Assembly: GCF_014522205.1 (NCBI RefSeq)
Contig: NZ_CP046884.1
Span: forward strand, 1,178,001 to 1,242,000
Source of the DNA: Corynebacterium poyangense
GTDB lineage: Bacteria > Actinomycetota > Actinomycetes > Mycobacteriales > Mycobacteriaceae
Length of the DNA: 64,000 nucleotides
Direction of reading: 5' to 3'
Part shown: in pieces, positions 37,818 through 46,949 of the stretch
Position numbering within the stretch: position 1 is the first letter of the stretch
Layout: the number at the start of each line of letters is the position of its first letter
Position numbers and translations under genes: made by a program
The notes under the pieces: model-generated
Told to the model about the DNA's origin: nothing
Databases searched by the model: none
What the model saw: the letters and a program-made list of their open reading frames with translations, nothing else

Positions 37818-38543
37818 GTGAGTGCTTTAAGAAACCGCGCCCAATCCGGGGCCATCTCTACGAAAACCGTTTCCATAGGAGTGGTACTGGAACGGCTGCG
37901 GACGGAATTTCCGGACGTCACCGTCTCAAAGATTAGGTTTCTTGAATCCGAAGGACTTATTAGTCCTCAGCGAACTTCCTCCGGTTATCGCCGCTTCACT
38001 CACGATGATATCGAGCGTTTGCGGTATATCCTGGTCACGCAACGCGATAATTACACTCCGCTCAAAGTAATTCGGGAGCAGCTGGAGGCCATGGACTCCG
38101 GTCAGGTGACCGCAATCGTGGGAGCGGCCTCGGCGGAACCGCTCATCTCCCCGGAGACATTTCGGGCTTCTACCGCGCTACGGCTAAGTGACCATGATCT
38201 TGCGGAACAAGCCCAAGTATCGGTTGACTTTGTCGTGGAGTTGTACCAGATTGGGCTAATTAAACCAGATAACGCTGGCTTCTTTAATGTTGATGATGTA
38301 CGCATTGTCAGTACCGCCTCAGCTTTGAAAGAGTTTGGATTTGATTCACGCCAACTCAAAACATTGCGGACAGCGGCGATTCGTGAAGCTGGACTTATTG
38401 AGCAAGTTTCCAGTCCAGTGGCAAAATCTGGGAAAGATACCGCTCGGCAGCAGGCTGAGGAGCTTAATCAGCAAATGTCGGCGTTGGTGGTTTCACTACA
38501 TGCCACGCTGCTCAAGAATGCCCTTCGGGAGGATAATAGTTAA
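37818..38543 (+). CDS. ftsR: MerR-type regulator FtsR
   Basis: 241 residues, GTG start. The N-terminal MerR helix-turn-helix is clear (TVSKIRFLESEGLISPQRTSSGYRRF, then DDIERLRYILVTQRDN), with a long C-terminal region different from metal sensors. It matches corynebacterial FtsR, an activator of ftsZ, and mycobacterial Rv1828 in both sequence type and neighbourhood (odhI upstream, DUF151 nuclease downstream). Its stop shares a base with the next ATG. Confidence 0.9.
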   Translation: MSALRNRAQSGAISTKTVSIGVVLERLRTEFPDVTVSKIRFLESEGLISPQRTSSGYRRFTHDDIERLRYILVTQRDNYTPLKVIREQLEAMDSGQVTAIVGAASAEPLISPETFRASTALRLSDHDLAEQAQVSVDFVVELYQIGLIKPDNAGFFNVDDVRIVSTASALKEFGFDSRQLKTLRTAAIREAGLIEQVSSPVAKSGKDTARQQAEELNQQMSALVVSLHATLLKNALREDNS

Positions 38544-39166
38544 TGCCAGCCATTGAGGTCCTTGTTCACGGTGTTTATGAGCTAGGTCCGGAAGGCTTTT
38601 CCTGCGCCCTTATAGAGTGGTTGAGCGAGGGCCGAGTAGTGCCTATTTGGTTGACACCCGCGGACGCTACGATGCTCGATCTCAGGTTGCGCGGTATTCA
38701 CTCTCGGCGTCCTACCAGTCATGATCTTATTGCCCAATTGGTGGAAGTCCAGGGGGGAGTTTCCACAATTGTCATTGATTCCTACCATGAAGGTGTTTTT
38801 AGTGCGACGCTGAGCTTGTCGGATGGTACGAGCTTTGATATCCGAAGTTCGGATGCGTTAATGCTGAGCGCTGTGACTGGGCACTCTGTTTATGTTGAAC
38901 ACGATGTCCTTCAACAGTGTTCCTTGTATCTCGGGGTGGAAGATCTCAAGCATTATTTTGGGATCGACTTGGGGGGTGAAGGTGAGCATGGCGGCGGTAA
39001 CGTCGACCATGATCATTCCGCCTCGGGGGATGCCCAGGCAGATGCGGATTTCCAATCCTTGATGCAGTCGATGGGTGTTACGGAATCTGATCTCCGGGGA
39101 GAAGCTGAAGGCGACCACGAGGGCCCTGAAACTGATGTTACTGGTGAGTCGGATGATGAAAAATAA
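38543..39166 (+). CDS. Bifunctional nuclease family protein (DUF151)
   Basis: 207 residues. Residues 1-140 match the DUF151/BFN fold (PIWLTPADATMLDLRLRG, RPTSHDLIAQLVE, SSDALMLSAVTG). The remainder is an acidic, low-complexity tail (GGEGEHGGGNVDHDHSASGD, many Asp/Glu). Plant relatives have RNase and DNase activity; bacterial function is unsettled. Translation is coupled to ftsR by a one-base overlap. Confidence 0.85.
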   Translation: MPAIEVLVHGVYELGPEGFSCALIEWLSEGRVVPIWLTPADATMLDLRLRGIHSRRPTSHDLIAQLVEVQGGVSTIVIDSYHEGVFSATLSLSDGTSFDIRSSDALMLSAVTGHSVYVEHDVLQQCSLYLGVEDLKHYFGIDLGGEGEHGGGNVDHDHSASGDAQADADFQSLMQSMGVTESDLRGEAEGDHEGPETDVTGESDDEK

Positions 39167-39179
39167 GCCCTAAGAGGTT

Positions 39180-39204
39180 AAACTTCAAGTTGAGGTTGAA
39201 GTTT
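39180..39204 (+). promoter_or_regulatory. MerR-type operator candidate
   Basis: AAACTTCAA (39180-39188) and TTGAAGTTT (39196-39204) form a perfect 9-bp inverted repeat around a 7-base centre. It lies 86 bases before the merR gene at 39290, in its only upstream gap. MerR regulators bind such spaced dyads, so autoregulation, or control by FtsR, is likely. Confidence 0.6.
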
Positions 39205-39289
39205 CAGGCGTGTCATTCGCTCTGGCGCGTGATTTTGCTTTAGCCTAATCTGAGACATAGTGATACCCCTCAGCAATTGGAGTATGCAG

Positions 39290-39829
39290 ATGAACTACGA
39301 TTCGCCACACCAGGAGGCTCTTTTTGATCTTGGCCCCGATGAAGAAGTAGGCTACCGCGTCCCTATCGCCTGCCAAGTAGCGGGTATTACCTACCGGCAG
39401 CTAGATTATTGGGCACGCACTGACTTGGTGACCCCGTCGATTCGTGACGCTCGAGGTTCAGGATCTCAACGTCTTTATTCTTTCCGCGATATCTTGATTC
39501 TCAAGATTGTTAAGCGATTGCTTGATACCGGTATTTCTTTGCAAAATATTCGACTCGCTGTCGACAAGCTTCGTCATCACGGAGTCAGCGACCTCGCAGA
39601 AATCACCCTGGTATCAGATGGCAAAACGGTCTATGAATGCCGTTCCAATGACGATGTTATTGACTTATTGGGCGGTGGCCAAGGTGTATTTGGAATCGCC
39701 GTACCTGGAATTGTGAAAGAATTGACCGGCACAATTTCCGCTTTCCCGGCCGAGAAAATCTCCGATGATGCCGATGGTTTTGCTCTGGTAGATGAACTCG
39801 CAGAGCGACGTCGCCGTCGGACTTCCTAA
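39290..39829 (+). CDS. MerR-family regulator (Rv1830-like)
   Basis: 179 residues from ATG 39290 (TTGGAG upstream; an upstream in-frame start at 39260 has no support). The MerR DNA-binding part reads YRVPIACQVAGITYRQLDYWARTDLV with PSIRDARGSGSQRLYSFRDILIL. The gene occupies the position of mycobacterial Rv1830, after the DUF151 gene. Its ligand and targets are unknown; the dyad at 39180-39204 is the likely operator. Confidence 0.87.
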   Translation: MNYDSPHQEALFDLGPDEEVGYRVPIACQVAGITYRQLDYWARTDLVTPSIRDARGSGSQRLYSFRDILILKIVKRLLDTGISLQNIRLAVDKLRHHGVSDLAEITLVSDGKTVYECRSNDDVIDLLGGGQGVFGIAVPGIVKELTGTISAFPAEKISDDADGFALVDELAERRRRRTS

Positions 39830-39847
39830 AACACCTTTGCTGAGGGG

Positions 39848-41203
39848 TTAAATCCGCACTCCCACCCAGTGACTTACCATCTGCCTCAACTGAACCACAG
39901 ATGTGGGTAGGGCAGGGTGGTAGTCGCTTAGGACAGAATCCATCGGCTCCACACCCAGATGAATAAGCCGTAGATCTATTCCTTGTTGCCGGGCATCCTC
40001 AATACTTTTCCGGAAACTTATATCATCAATAGCTTCGTCTGTTCCCGTGGAAATCACCACTACCCGAGTGGCAACTCGGCTATCCCGGTGGTGTTGTTCG
40101 GCCAGTTCTAAAGCTTTCATCACAGCTGACCGAGTTTGGGGAACACCTCCTGTGTGCAAGAGCGCAAGGTCTCCTTTGACCTTATCCGCAGAACCAAATT
40201 CACTATTGACTCGCCAACCTTTGGTGACTCCTGGGCTAAGAGGTGAAGAATAATTCATCAACGCTACAGTCTTACCCTGGAGCCCTAATTGTTCAGCAGC
40301 ATCCGTTATTGCTGAGCGAGTAGCTTCAAATGCCGGCTGATGATCAAATTCAGAATTCATCCGCCCCGAGGTGTCAAGGAGAAAGAGAGTATCTGCGGAA
40401 GGAAGCATTTGCTGTGCAGATCTCAATTGCGCCAAAGCCGCTTCATTAAGAACTTCATTAGGTTGGGATTGATCGTGGGTAGCGGCGTACTCCACAAAGG
40501 CCGCACCGGCTCGTGTCTGTTCTTCGTTGACTTTCTCCGTAGCAGTCAGTGGTACCAAAATTGAATTGACCTGGTAGGGGAGGGCTTCTCGGTGATAACC
40601 CTCGGGAATAGTAGAAACAGCCAGGCTTGGGGGATGCCCCTGAAGTGCCTGGTCAAGGCTAAGATCGTGATCTCGATTGAGCAATTTCGCAGCTTCATCT
40701 TGGTCACCACCACTTAATGCTAAGGCTATTGCTGCTGCTTGCGGCTCAGGGAAAAGGGTGGTGGCGGGATCATCGGCTAGCTGGGATCCCTCTTTAAGCG
40801 CTAGGGATAAAGTTAATCGGGTCTGGATATGAGTCCCTGAGACACTACGTTTCCCCTGGGAGAGGGATTCGTCAATGTCATCATTACTAAGTCCGACGAG
40901 TGCTGCAGCTTGATCCGGGCTCGCCACGAAAGTGGGATGAACGCAGTAATCCCGAATCACAGAGTTTTCGTGAGACCACTGATCAATGAGAGCGCCAGCT
41001 ACACCAGGGGTGCTCTCGAAAATGGGGACCTCCAGGTGACCTTCAATACATTCCTTTTGGCTGGCCTCGGATACTGTGGCATTGTGGCGACGTAAAGCTA
41101 GCCATCCGGCGCTAAGCGCAAGTATCACCGCGATAATCACGATGAGAGCAATCAAACCGGGGGCTAAACGAAAATTCCTTTGCCCGTTGGAATGACGTGC
41201 CAT
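39848..41203 (-). CDS. Membrane-anchored VWA-domain protein
   Basis: 451 residues. An N-terminal membrane helix (LAPGLIALIVIIAVILALSA) puts the rest outside. The middle (about 55-250) resembles the substrate-binding-like part of actinobacterial binding/VWA proteins. The VWA domain starts near residue 268 (TLFLLDTSGRMNSEF). The MIDAS motif DxSxS reads DTSGR, with Arg in place of the second Ser, so metal binding may be altered. Partner and function are unknown. It lies alone between merR and the CNNM pair. Confidence 0.8.
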   Translation of the reverse strand: MARHSNGQRNFRLAPGLIALIVIIAVILALSAGWLALRRHNATVSEASQKECIEGHLEVPIFESTPGVAGALIDQWSHENSVIRDYCVHPTFVASPDQAAALVGLSNDDIDESLSQGKRSVSGTHIQTRLTLSLALKEGSQLADDPATTLFPEPQAAAIALALSGGDQDEAAKLLNRDHDLSLDQALQGHPPSLAVSTIPEGYHREALPYQVNSILVPLTATEKVNEEQTRAGAAFVEYAATHDQSQPNEVLNEAALAQLRSAQQMLPSADTLFLLDTSGRMNSEFDHQPAFEATRSAITDAAEQLGLQGKTVALMNYSSPLSPGVTKGWRVNSEFGSADKVKGDLALLHTGGVPQTRSAVMKALELAEQHHRDSRVATRVVVISTGTDEAIDDISFRKSIEDARQQGIDLRLIHLGVEPMDSVLSDYHPALPTSVVQLRQMVSHWVGVRI

Positions 41204-41261
41204 AAATACACCCCTCTACACCGGATGATCAGTACTCTCTACTCCCCACTGTATCGCGGAT

Positions 41262-42317
41262 TTAAGTCTGTTCGTGTGTCCAGTCAGAAACTGTTCCCAC
41301 GTATTCTTCGATTAAATCTTCCAAGGTAATAATCCCGAGAAGTTTGCCGGAGTGGTCACGAACTTGAGCCATGTGTGCTGATTTGAGGTGCAATTTATGC
41401 AGAGCCTCATCCATGGCAGCATCCGACTGCACAATGATGAGCGGCCGGATTTGGTGAGCGGGAATTCGGTCCTGGGCGCTGGCTGTTCCAATTCGATCAA
41501 GGACATCTTTGATATGAACATAGCCGACATAGGAACTATTAGCTGCTCGAACCGGAAACCGTGAAAAACCAGTCTCCACTACTGCTTTTTCCAGATCAAG
41601 CAATAGAGGTCCGCCTTTCCCATTAGGAATACAACGCACCTGATCCGTCGGAATCATCACTTCTTTGACCGAGCGATTCTCGGACTTTAAGGCTTTAGAA
41701 AGTCGAGCATGTTCTTCCGCATCCAACAGCCCCTCAGAACGTGACTCAGCGATCATACTGGCCAACTGTTCTTGGTCCACAGTGGAATCAAGTTCATCTT
41801 TTTGCTCGATACCAAACAGTTTCAAAGTAATTCGCGCTGACCAGTTCATGAATTCAATACCAGGTCGGGTCAGCTTCATCCACAAAATCACCCCAGGGGC
41901 AAGCCACATGGCTAGAGTTTCTGGTCCTGCAATAGCGATGTTCTTAGGCACCATTTCACCGAAGAGAATGTGGAGGAAGGTGATGATGACTAGGGCGATG
42001 ACAAAGGAGATGGGATGAATTAAGGAAGAAGGAACCCCTAAGGCAGTAAAGGGTTCCTCAATATAATGTGCGATAGCTGGCTCTGCGACTTTACCCAGAA
42101 TCAAAGAGCAGATAGTGATTCCCAACTGCATTCCGGCGAGCACGATGGAAAGATGTTCGACCGCAAAGAGCGCTTTTCGAGCACTGCTTTTCCCTTGGCT
42201 GATGAGAGATTCTAGGCGATCTCGACGAGAAGAAATCATGGCGAATTCTCCCGCTACGAAGAAAGCATTACCTAGTAGTAGCGCACCAATAAGCAGAATT
42301 GTCGTGAAAATACTCAC
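41262..42317 (-). CDS. CNNM/CorC-type membrane protein with CBS domains (second of pair)
   Basis: 351 residues. A DUF21 membrane region with several helices (IFTTILLIGALLLGNAFFVAGEFA, YIEEPFTALG..., HILFGEMVPKNIAI) is followed by paired CBS domains (VMIPTDQVRCIPNG, LLGIITLEDLIEEYVG). It lacks the C-terminal CorC_HlyC domain of its neighbour. The family is linked to magnesium/cobalt transport; the hemolysin name is historical. Its start overlaps the end of the next gene by four bases. Confidence 0.88.
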   Translation of the reverse strand: MSIFTTILLIGALLLGNAFFVAGEFAMISSRRDRLESLISQGKSSARKALFAVEHLSIVLAGMQLGITICSLILGKVAEPAIAHYIEEPFTALGVPSSLIHPISFVIALVIITFLHILFGEMVPKNIAIAGPETLAMWLAPGVILWMKLTRPGIEFMNWSARITLKLFGIEQKDELDSTVDQEQLASMIAESRSEGLLDAEEHARLSKALKSENRSVKEVMIPTDQVRCIPNGKGGPLLLDLEKAVVETGFSRFPVRAANSSYVGYVHIKDVLDRIGTASAQDRIPAHQIRPLIIVQSDAAMDEALHKLHLKSAHMAQVRDHSGKLLGIITLEDLIEEYVGTVSDWTHEQT

Positions 42318-43693
42318 TGGTAATCCTTCGCCTCCTGGTGACTAATCGGGGAAAAGACTACTTTGTCAATGCGGCGATCTTCCATCACCGTTACCCGCGC
42401 TATCCATCGTCCGGAAATCCCTGATTCAAATTCGGCGCGTAATTGGTGCTCGGAGACTGGAAGCAGGACCACATCGCCGACGTCGGGAATTTTGCCCATG
42501 GCAGACATGATTAATCCGCCAACAGTTTCATAGGGGCCCTCTGGGGCGGTGTAGCCAATTGCATCATCTAATTCATCCACTCGGACTAGCCCGGAAACCT
42601 CCCAGCTAGAACCAAATTGTTGGAAGTCACGCTCGGCTTCGGAATCATCATGTTCGTCATAGACCTCACCGAGGATTTCCTCGACGACGTCTTCGATAGT
42701 CACGAGACCAGCAATGCCTCCGTATTCATCGGCGACCAGAACTAACTGCGAGCCTGCCGAACGAACGGCGTTTAAGACAGAGTCACCATCGAGACTTGCA
42801 GGTACTGATTTAATCTCCCTAGCTAGAATATTGACGGTAACTGTGGAGCGTTGCTCTCTGGGAACGGAGAAAGCGTCTTTAATGTGAACCACCCCGATGG
42901 GTTGGTCTAAATCAGAGTCCGCAACCGGGAAGCGGGAATGCCCTGATTCTTGGGCCAAGCGTATTAACTGATCAACAGTGTCCGAGGCATCGAGGAAATC
43001 CACGGTAGAGCGCGGAGTCATCAATTCCTCAGCCGTTGTTTCACCAAATTGTAAGGATCGGTCCAAAACTTGTGCCGTATTGGCATCAAAATCTCCAGCC
43101 TCAACAGAGTGACGAACTAAGGCACCTAATTCTTGGGCCGACCGGGCCGAGGCAAGCTCATCAGCTGGTTCGAAACCGAGCTTCCGAACCAGAGCATTAG
43201 CTGAAGCATTGAGCAATTTAATAAACCACGCACATCCCCGGTTGAAGACATTCACCGGCGGAGCCACAAACCGAGCTGTGGCTAGGGGCATGGTGATAGC
43301 AATATTTTTTGGCACTAATTCCCCAAATACCATCGACAACAATGTTGCGATGATTAATGCGAGAACTAGGGCAATTGCCGTGGTAGATACCTCGTTGAGG
43401 CCTAGGAGGAGAAGTAACGGGGTAAAAAACCGGGCGAGGACCGGTTCAGCCAGGAAACCTGTAGCCAAGGTCGTCACGGTAATTCCTAGCTGAGCGCCGG
43501 AAAGTACAAAGGAGAGGTTCTGAAAATCCCTCAACACCGCGCGGGCTCTCCGATCACCCTTCTGTGCTGCGTGGTTTTCTACCGTGGATCGTTCTAGACC
43601 GGTGAGAGCAAATTCAATTGCCACAAAAAAACCGGTGCTGGCGGTAAGCAGCACGAAACCTAGCAGTGCGAGGATACTTATCACTATGTCCAT
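42314..43693 (-). CDS. CNNM/CorC-type membrane protein with CBS and CorC_HlyC domains
   Basis: 459 residues: DUF21 membrane part (residues ~1-190, ending GELVPKNIAITMPLA), CBS pair (ELMTPRSTVDFLDAS; GGIAGLVTIEDVVEEILGEV) and a C-terminal CorC_HlyC domain (GLVRVDELDDAIGYTAPEG, ETVGGLIMSAMGKIP). Probably Mg2+/Co2+ efflux or regulation. It is first in a two-gene unit with the shorter paralogue; a DEAD-box gene ends nine bases upstream on the same strand. Confidence 0.9.
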   Translation of the reverse strand: MDIVISILALLGFVLLTASTGFFVAIEFALTGLERSTVENHAAQKGDRRARAVLRDFQNLSFVLSGAQLGITVTTLATGFLAEPVLARFFTPLLLLLGLNEVSTTAIALVLALIIATLLSMVFGELVPKNIAITMPLATARFVAPPVNVFNRGCAWFIKLLNASANALVRKLGFEPADELASARSAQELGALVRHSVEAGDFDANTAQVLDRSLQFGETTAEELMTPRSTVDFLDASDTVDQLIRLAQESGHSRFPVADSDLDQPIGVVHIKDAFSVPREQRSTVTVNILAREIKSVPASLDGDSVLNAVRSAGSQLVLVADEYGGIAGLVTIEDVVEEILGEVYDEHDDSEAERDFQQFGSSWEVSGLVRVDELDDAIGYTAPEGPYETVGGLIMSAMGKIPDVGDVVLLPVSEHQLRAEFESGISGRWIARVTVMEDRRIDKVVFSPISHQEAKDYQ

Positions 43694-43702
43694 TGTCGGT
43701 GG

Positions 43703-44968
43703 CTACCGAGCCTTGTGAGCATCTTTCCGAAAATAGCGGCGGTTTCGGTTCAACCGCCTGGTACGAGTAGAACGATTTGGGGTGCGTTGAGGTTCCCTGG
43801 TGAAAGAAGGAAACTCCATTGCACCCAGAATGCGCTCAAGTTCAGGGGAGCGAGGGTGCACCTCGTACCATGAGGCTTTCACCTGCGCTTGTCCTAAAAC
43901 TTGATGCAGCACCGAAACTTGCTTCGGTAAGCACATCATAACCACAGTGCCGTAGGAGCCAGCACGTGCGGTCCGCCCGGAGCGATGAATAAAGCTCTTG
44001 AGGTCCTGGGGTGGTTCAAGGTGAACAATCAGATCCATCTGAGGGATATCAATCCCACGTGCAGCAATATCAGTCGCGATCAGCATATTACTGCGCTTGG
44101 TCCGAAACCCGTCCAGAGCATCTTGTCGCTGTCTTTGGGTCTGCGCTCCAGAAAGAGCAGAGACGCTAATCCCATAGCGTTGAAGCGCGGCTCGTTGACG
44201 TTCGACGCTATGGCGAGTCCTGACAAAACAAACGCTTTGCCCTTGTCGTGTTGCTATTCGAGCCAGGATGTGCTGGCGTTCGCGGGCATTGTTAACCCGA
44301 AACACGACGTATCTTTTCTGGTCGTTTTGAGAGGCGTTCTCAGTGCATGTATGTTCTTGTGGATCGTGGAGAAACCTCCTAACGATCTCGGTGATGTCCT
44401 CATCTAAGGTGGCTGAAAACAACAGTCGTTGAGACTGCTGTGGGGTGCCCTCTAATAGAGTCCTTACTTGGGGCAAAAAACCCTGATCGGACATTTCGTC
44501 AGCTTCGTCGAGAACCGTTATGGCAACCTGGTCAAGGTGGATCAAGCCGTGATTGACTAGATCAATGGCCCGGCCAGGAGTAGCGATAAGAACATCGACA
44601 GGTGCGGCTAATAACCGGCGATCCTTAGCTAAGGGGACGCCGCCTATGACAGCAACCATGCGGAGTCCTACTGCTGCAGCATGAGGGGAGAGGCTATCAA
44701 GAATCTGTTGTGATAACTCTCGGGTGGGAGCAAGAATTAACGCCCGAGGGTGCCCTGGCAAAGACGGCGCTCCAGCGAGCAGGGAGAGAATAGGAAGGCC
44801 GAAGGCAAAGGTCTTACCAGACCCAGTTGGTCCTTTGGCTAATACGTCACAGCCAGAAAGAATGTCGGGAATGGTCTGGGTTTGAATGGGAAAAGGCTCG
44901 CGCAGGCCGGCTTTGCTCAAGCTTTGGCACAGTGCGAGCGTTAATCCTAGGTCCTTGAAGCTGCTCAC
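43703..44968 (-). CDS. DEAD-box RNA helicase
   Basis: 421 residues with all core motifs: PIQTQTIP (Q motif), GPTGSGKTFAF (I), PTREL (Ia), TPGR (Ib), DEAD (II), SATL (III), TDIAARGIDIP (V) and HRSGRTARAG (VI). The C-terminus is short and basic (NRSTRTRRLNRNRRYFRK), which probably binds RNA. Likely roles are ribosome assembly or mRNA turnover; no specific orthologue can be named. Confidence 0.92.
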   Translation of the reverse strand: MSSFKDLGLTLALCQSLSKAGLREPFPIQTQTIPDILSGCDVLAKGPTGSGKTFAFGLPILSLLAGAPSLPGHPRALILAPTRELSQQILDSLSPHAAAVGLRMVAVIGGVPLAKDRRLLAAPVDVLIATPGRAIDLVNHGLIHLDQVAITVLDEADEMSDQGFLPQVRTLLEGTPQQSQRLLFSATLDEDITEIVRRFLHDPQEHTCTENASQNDQKRYVVFRVNNARERQHILARIATRQGQSVCFVRTRHSVERQRAALQRYGISVSALSGAQTQRQRQDALDGFRTKRSNMLIATDIAARGIDIPQMDLIVHLEPPQDLKSFIHRSGRTARAGSYGTVVMMCLPKQVSVLHQVLGQAQVKASWYEVHPRSPELERILGAMEFPSFTREPQRTPNRSTRTRRLNRNRRYFRKDAHKAR

Positions 44969-44984
44969 TAAATAAAAGCTATCC

Positions 44985-46439
44985 CTATACTTCGATTTCG
45001 GATCGATCAGCGGACCACAGGGTGTGGAACCGCCCTGGCTTATCTACCCGCTGATAGGTGTGAGCGCCAAAGAAGTCCCGCTGACCTTGAATAAGAGCAG
45101 CCGGTAAACGTTCTGCTCGAAGAGAATCATAGTAGGACAGGGAGGAAGAAAACACCGGAACGGGTAAACCTAGGCGAGTGGCTGCGACGACGACTCGACG
45201 CCACGAATCTACGAGATTTTCCATTTCTTGGTGGAAATAAGGATCAAGAAGGAGCGACTCCACCTCGGGATTATGGTCATAGGCTTCAGAGATGCGATTG
45301 AGGAACTGAGCGCGAATGATGCAGCCGCCACGCCAGATCATGGCGAGGTCTCGCGGATCCACATTCCAATTATGTTCTTCAGAACCAGCTTTAATTTCAT
45401 CAAAGCCTTGGGAGTAGGCGACTAGCTTGGAAGCGTAGAGTGCGCGTCGCACATCTTCAACGAAGTCTGCTTTATCAATGCCTAAGTCATCGAAGGTTTC
45501 TACCGCTCCGCTGGGGAGAGCTTGGCAGGTGGCGGCGCGTTGACGTTGAGCACCAGAAAGGGCGCGGGCGAAGACGGCTTCGCCGATCCCAGTAGTAGCT
45601 ATGCCCAGATCCAGAGCGGCTTTCACTGTCCAACGCCCCGTACCCTTTTGCCCAGCTGAGTCCACAATGACATCGATCAATGGACGCTGGGTTTCTGAAT
45701 CAACCTGGGATAACACTTCAGCGGTAATCTCAACAAGATAAGAATCAAGATCCCCGGAATTCCATTCCCGGAACACGTCGGCAATCTCTGAGGGTTCCAT
45801 ACCAGCGGCATAGCGGAGCAAATGATAGGCTTCGCCAATAACCTGCATATCGGCGTATTCAATACCGTTGTGAACCATTTTCACAAAGTGCCCGGCGCCA
45901 TCTGGGCCAATATGAGTGACGCAGGGAGTTCCGTCCACCTTAGCGGCAATAGATTCTAGTAACGGGCCTAAAGCTTCATAAGATTCTGCCGGACCTCCGG
46001 GCATAATAGCCGGGCCGTGAAGGGCGCCTTCTTCACCACCCGATATTCCGGCACCCACAAAATGCAGACCGCGAGCCGAAATCTCTTTTTCCCGGCGGAT
46101 GGTGTCGGTATATAAAGCATTGCCACCATCGATAATAATGTCGCCGGGCTCCATTGCGTCAGCTAATTGCTCAATCACCGCATCCGTGGCTTTCCCCGCT
46201 TGAACCATGATGATGGCGCGGCGCGGGCGCTCCAGCGAAGCAACAAATTCTTCGATAGTGGCTGAAGGGATGAAATTGCCTTCTTCACCGTGGTCTGAAA
46301 TTAATTTATCGGTCTTAGAGGTACTGCGATTATAGACCGCAACGGTATGGCCTTTGTGAGCGAAGTTTCGGGCAAGATTAGAGCCCATAACTGCTAAGCC
46401 AACGACGCCAATTTGTGCCAGGTTCTGCTCTGTACTCAT
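44985..46439 (-). CDS. gnd: 6-phosphogluconate dehydrogenase
   Basis: 484 residues from ATG 46439 (a TTG at 46448 is less likely). The NADP fold GVVGLAVMGSNLARN at the N-terminus, the signature IDGGNALYTDT, the catalytic GAGISGGEEGA and KMVHNGIEY, and late GGCIIRAQFL are all present. It oxidatively decarboxylates 6-phosphogluconate to ribulose 5-phosphate and NADPH. A GCTGGC/GCCAGC dyad (46464-46486) lies in its upstream gap. Confidence 0.96.
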   Translation of the reverse strand: MSTEQNLAQIGVVGLAVMGSNLARNFAHKGHTVAVYNRSTSKTDKLISDHGEEGNFIPSATIEEFVASLERPRRAIIMVQAGKATDAVIEQLADAMEPGDIIIDGGNALYTDTIRREKEISARGLHFVGAGISGGEEGALHGPAIMPGGPAESYEALGPLLESIAAKVDGTPCVTHIGPDGAGHFVKMVHNGIEYADMQVIGEAYHLLRYAAGMEPSEIADVFREWNSGDLDSYLVEITAEVLSQVDSETQRPLIDVIVDSAGQKGTGRWTVKAALDLGIATTGIGEAVFARALSGAQRQRAATCQALPSGAVETFDDLGIDKADFVEDVRRALYASKLVAYSQGFDEIKAGSEEHNWNVDPRDLAMIWRGGCIIRAQFLNRISEAYDHNPEVESLLLDPYFHQEMENLVDSWRRVVVAATRLGLPVPVFSSSLSYYDSLRAERLPAALIQGQRDFFGAHTYQRVDKPGRFHTLWSADRSEIEV

Positions 46440-46510
46440 GGTTGCCAATAGTACTCTTAATTTGCTGGCCTTTGGGTTCAGCCAGCTTAGATCACGTAAA
46501 CTAAGTAGCT

Positions 46511-46945
46511 ATGGACTTAATGAAGGCTATTAACGAAATTGGTGAAGGGCCAGCCACGGAGCAACAATTAGAGGCAATTAACAATCGGGCGTCGGGGTAC
46601 AGCGCGTTGCTGGGATTAAAATTTATTGCGCTTAGTCAGCAAGAGGTCGTAGCAGAATTAGCGGTTGGAGAACACCACTTACAGCCCGCAGGTCTAGTCA
46701 ATGGTGGAGTTTATTGCGGTATAGGGGAAACAGTAGGGTCCTTGGCTGGAATGGTATGTGCACCAGGACGAAGCATTGTTGGGGTGAACAATTCCACAGA
46801 TTTTATTGCTTCAGTCAAAGCCGGGGTGATTACAGCGGTGTGCCGGCCCATCCAGTTGGGGAACCGGACCCAATTGTTTGAAATTATTATGAGCCACGAA
46901 GGTAATGAGGTTGCGCGTACCATCTTGCGGACCATGGTGCGCTAG
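46511..46945 (+). CDS. PaaI-type hotdog thioesterase
   Basis: 144 residues. Hotdog-fold signatures HLQPAGLVNGGVYCGIGETVGSLA and VGVNNSTDFIASVKAG are typical of PaaI/YdiI acyl-CoA thioesterases. The catalytic acid is the Glu in GIGETVG. Substrate unknown; menaquinone-pathway DHNA-CoA or phenylacetyl-type thioesters are possible. It is divergent from gnd and converges on corA, as the homologue does in relatives as far as I recall. Confidence 0.85.
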   Translation: MDLMKAINEIGEGPATEQQLEAINNRASGYSALLGLKFIALSQQEVVAELAVGEHHLQPAGLVNGGVYCGIGETVGSLAGMVCAPGRSIVGVNNSTDFIASVKAGVITAVCRPIQLGNRTQLFEIIMSHEGNEVARTILRTMVR

Positions 46946-46949
46946 GCGT

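Noticed and set aside
46464..46486. GCTGGC/GCCAGC dyad upstream of gnd as a defined operator
   Set aside because: Only six base pairs with an 11-base centre; too weak to claim without conservation.
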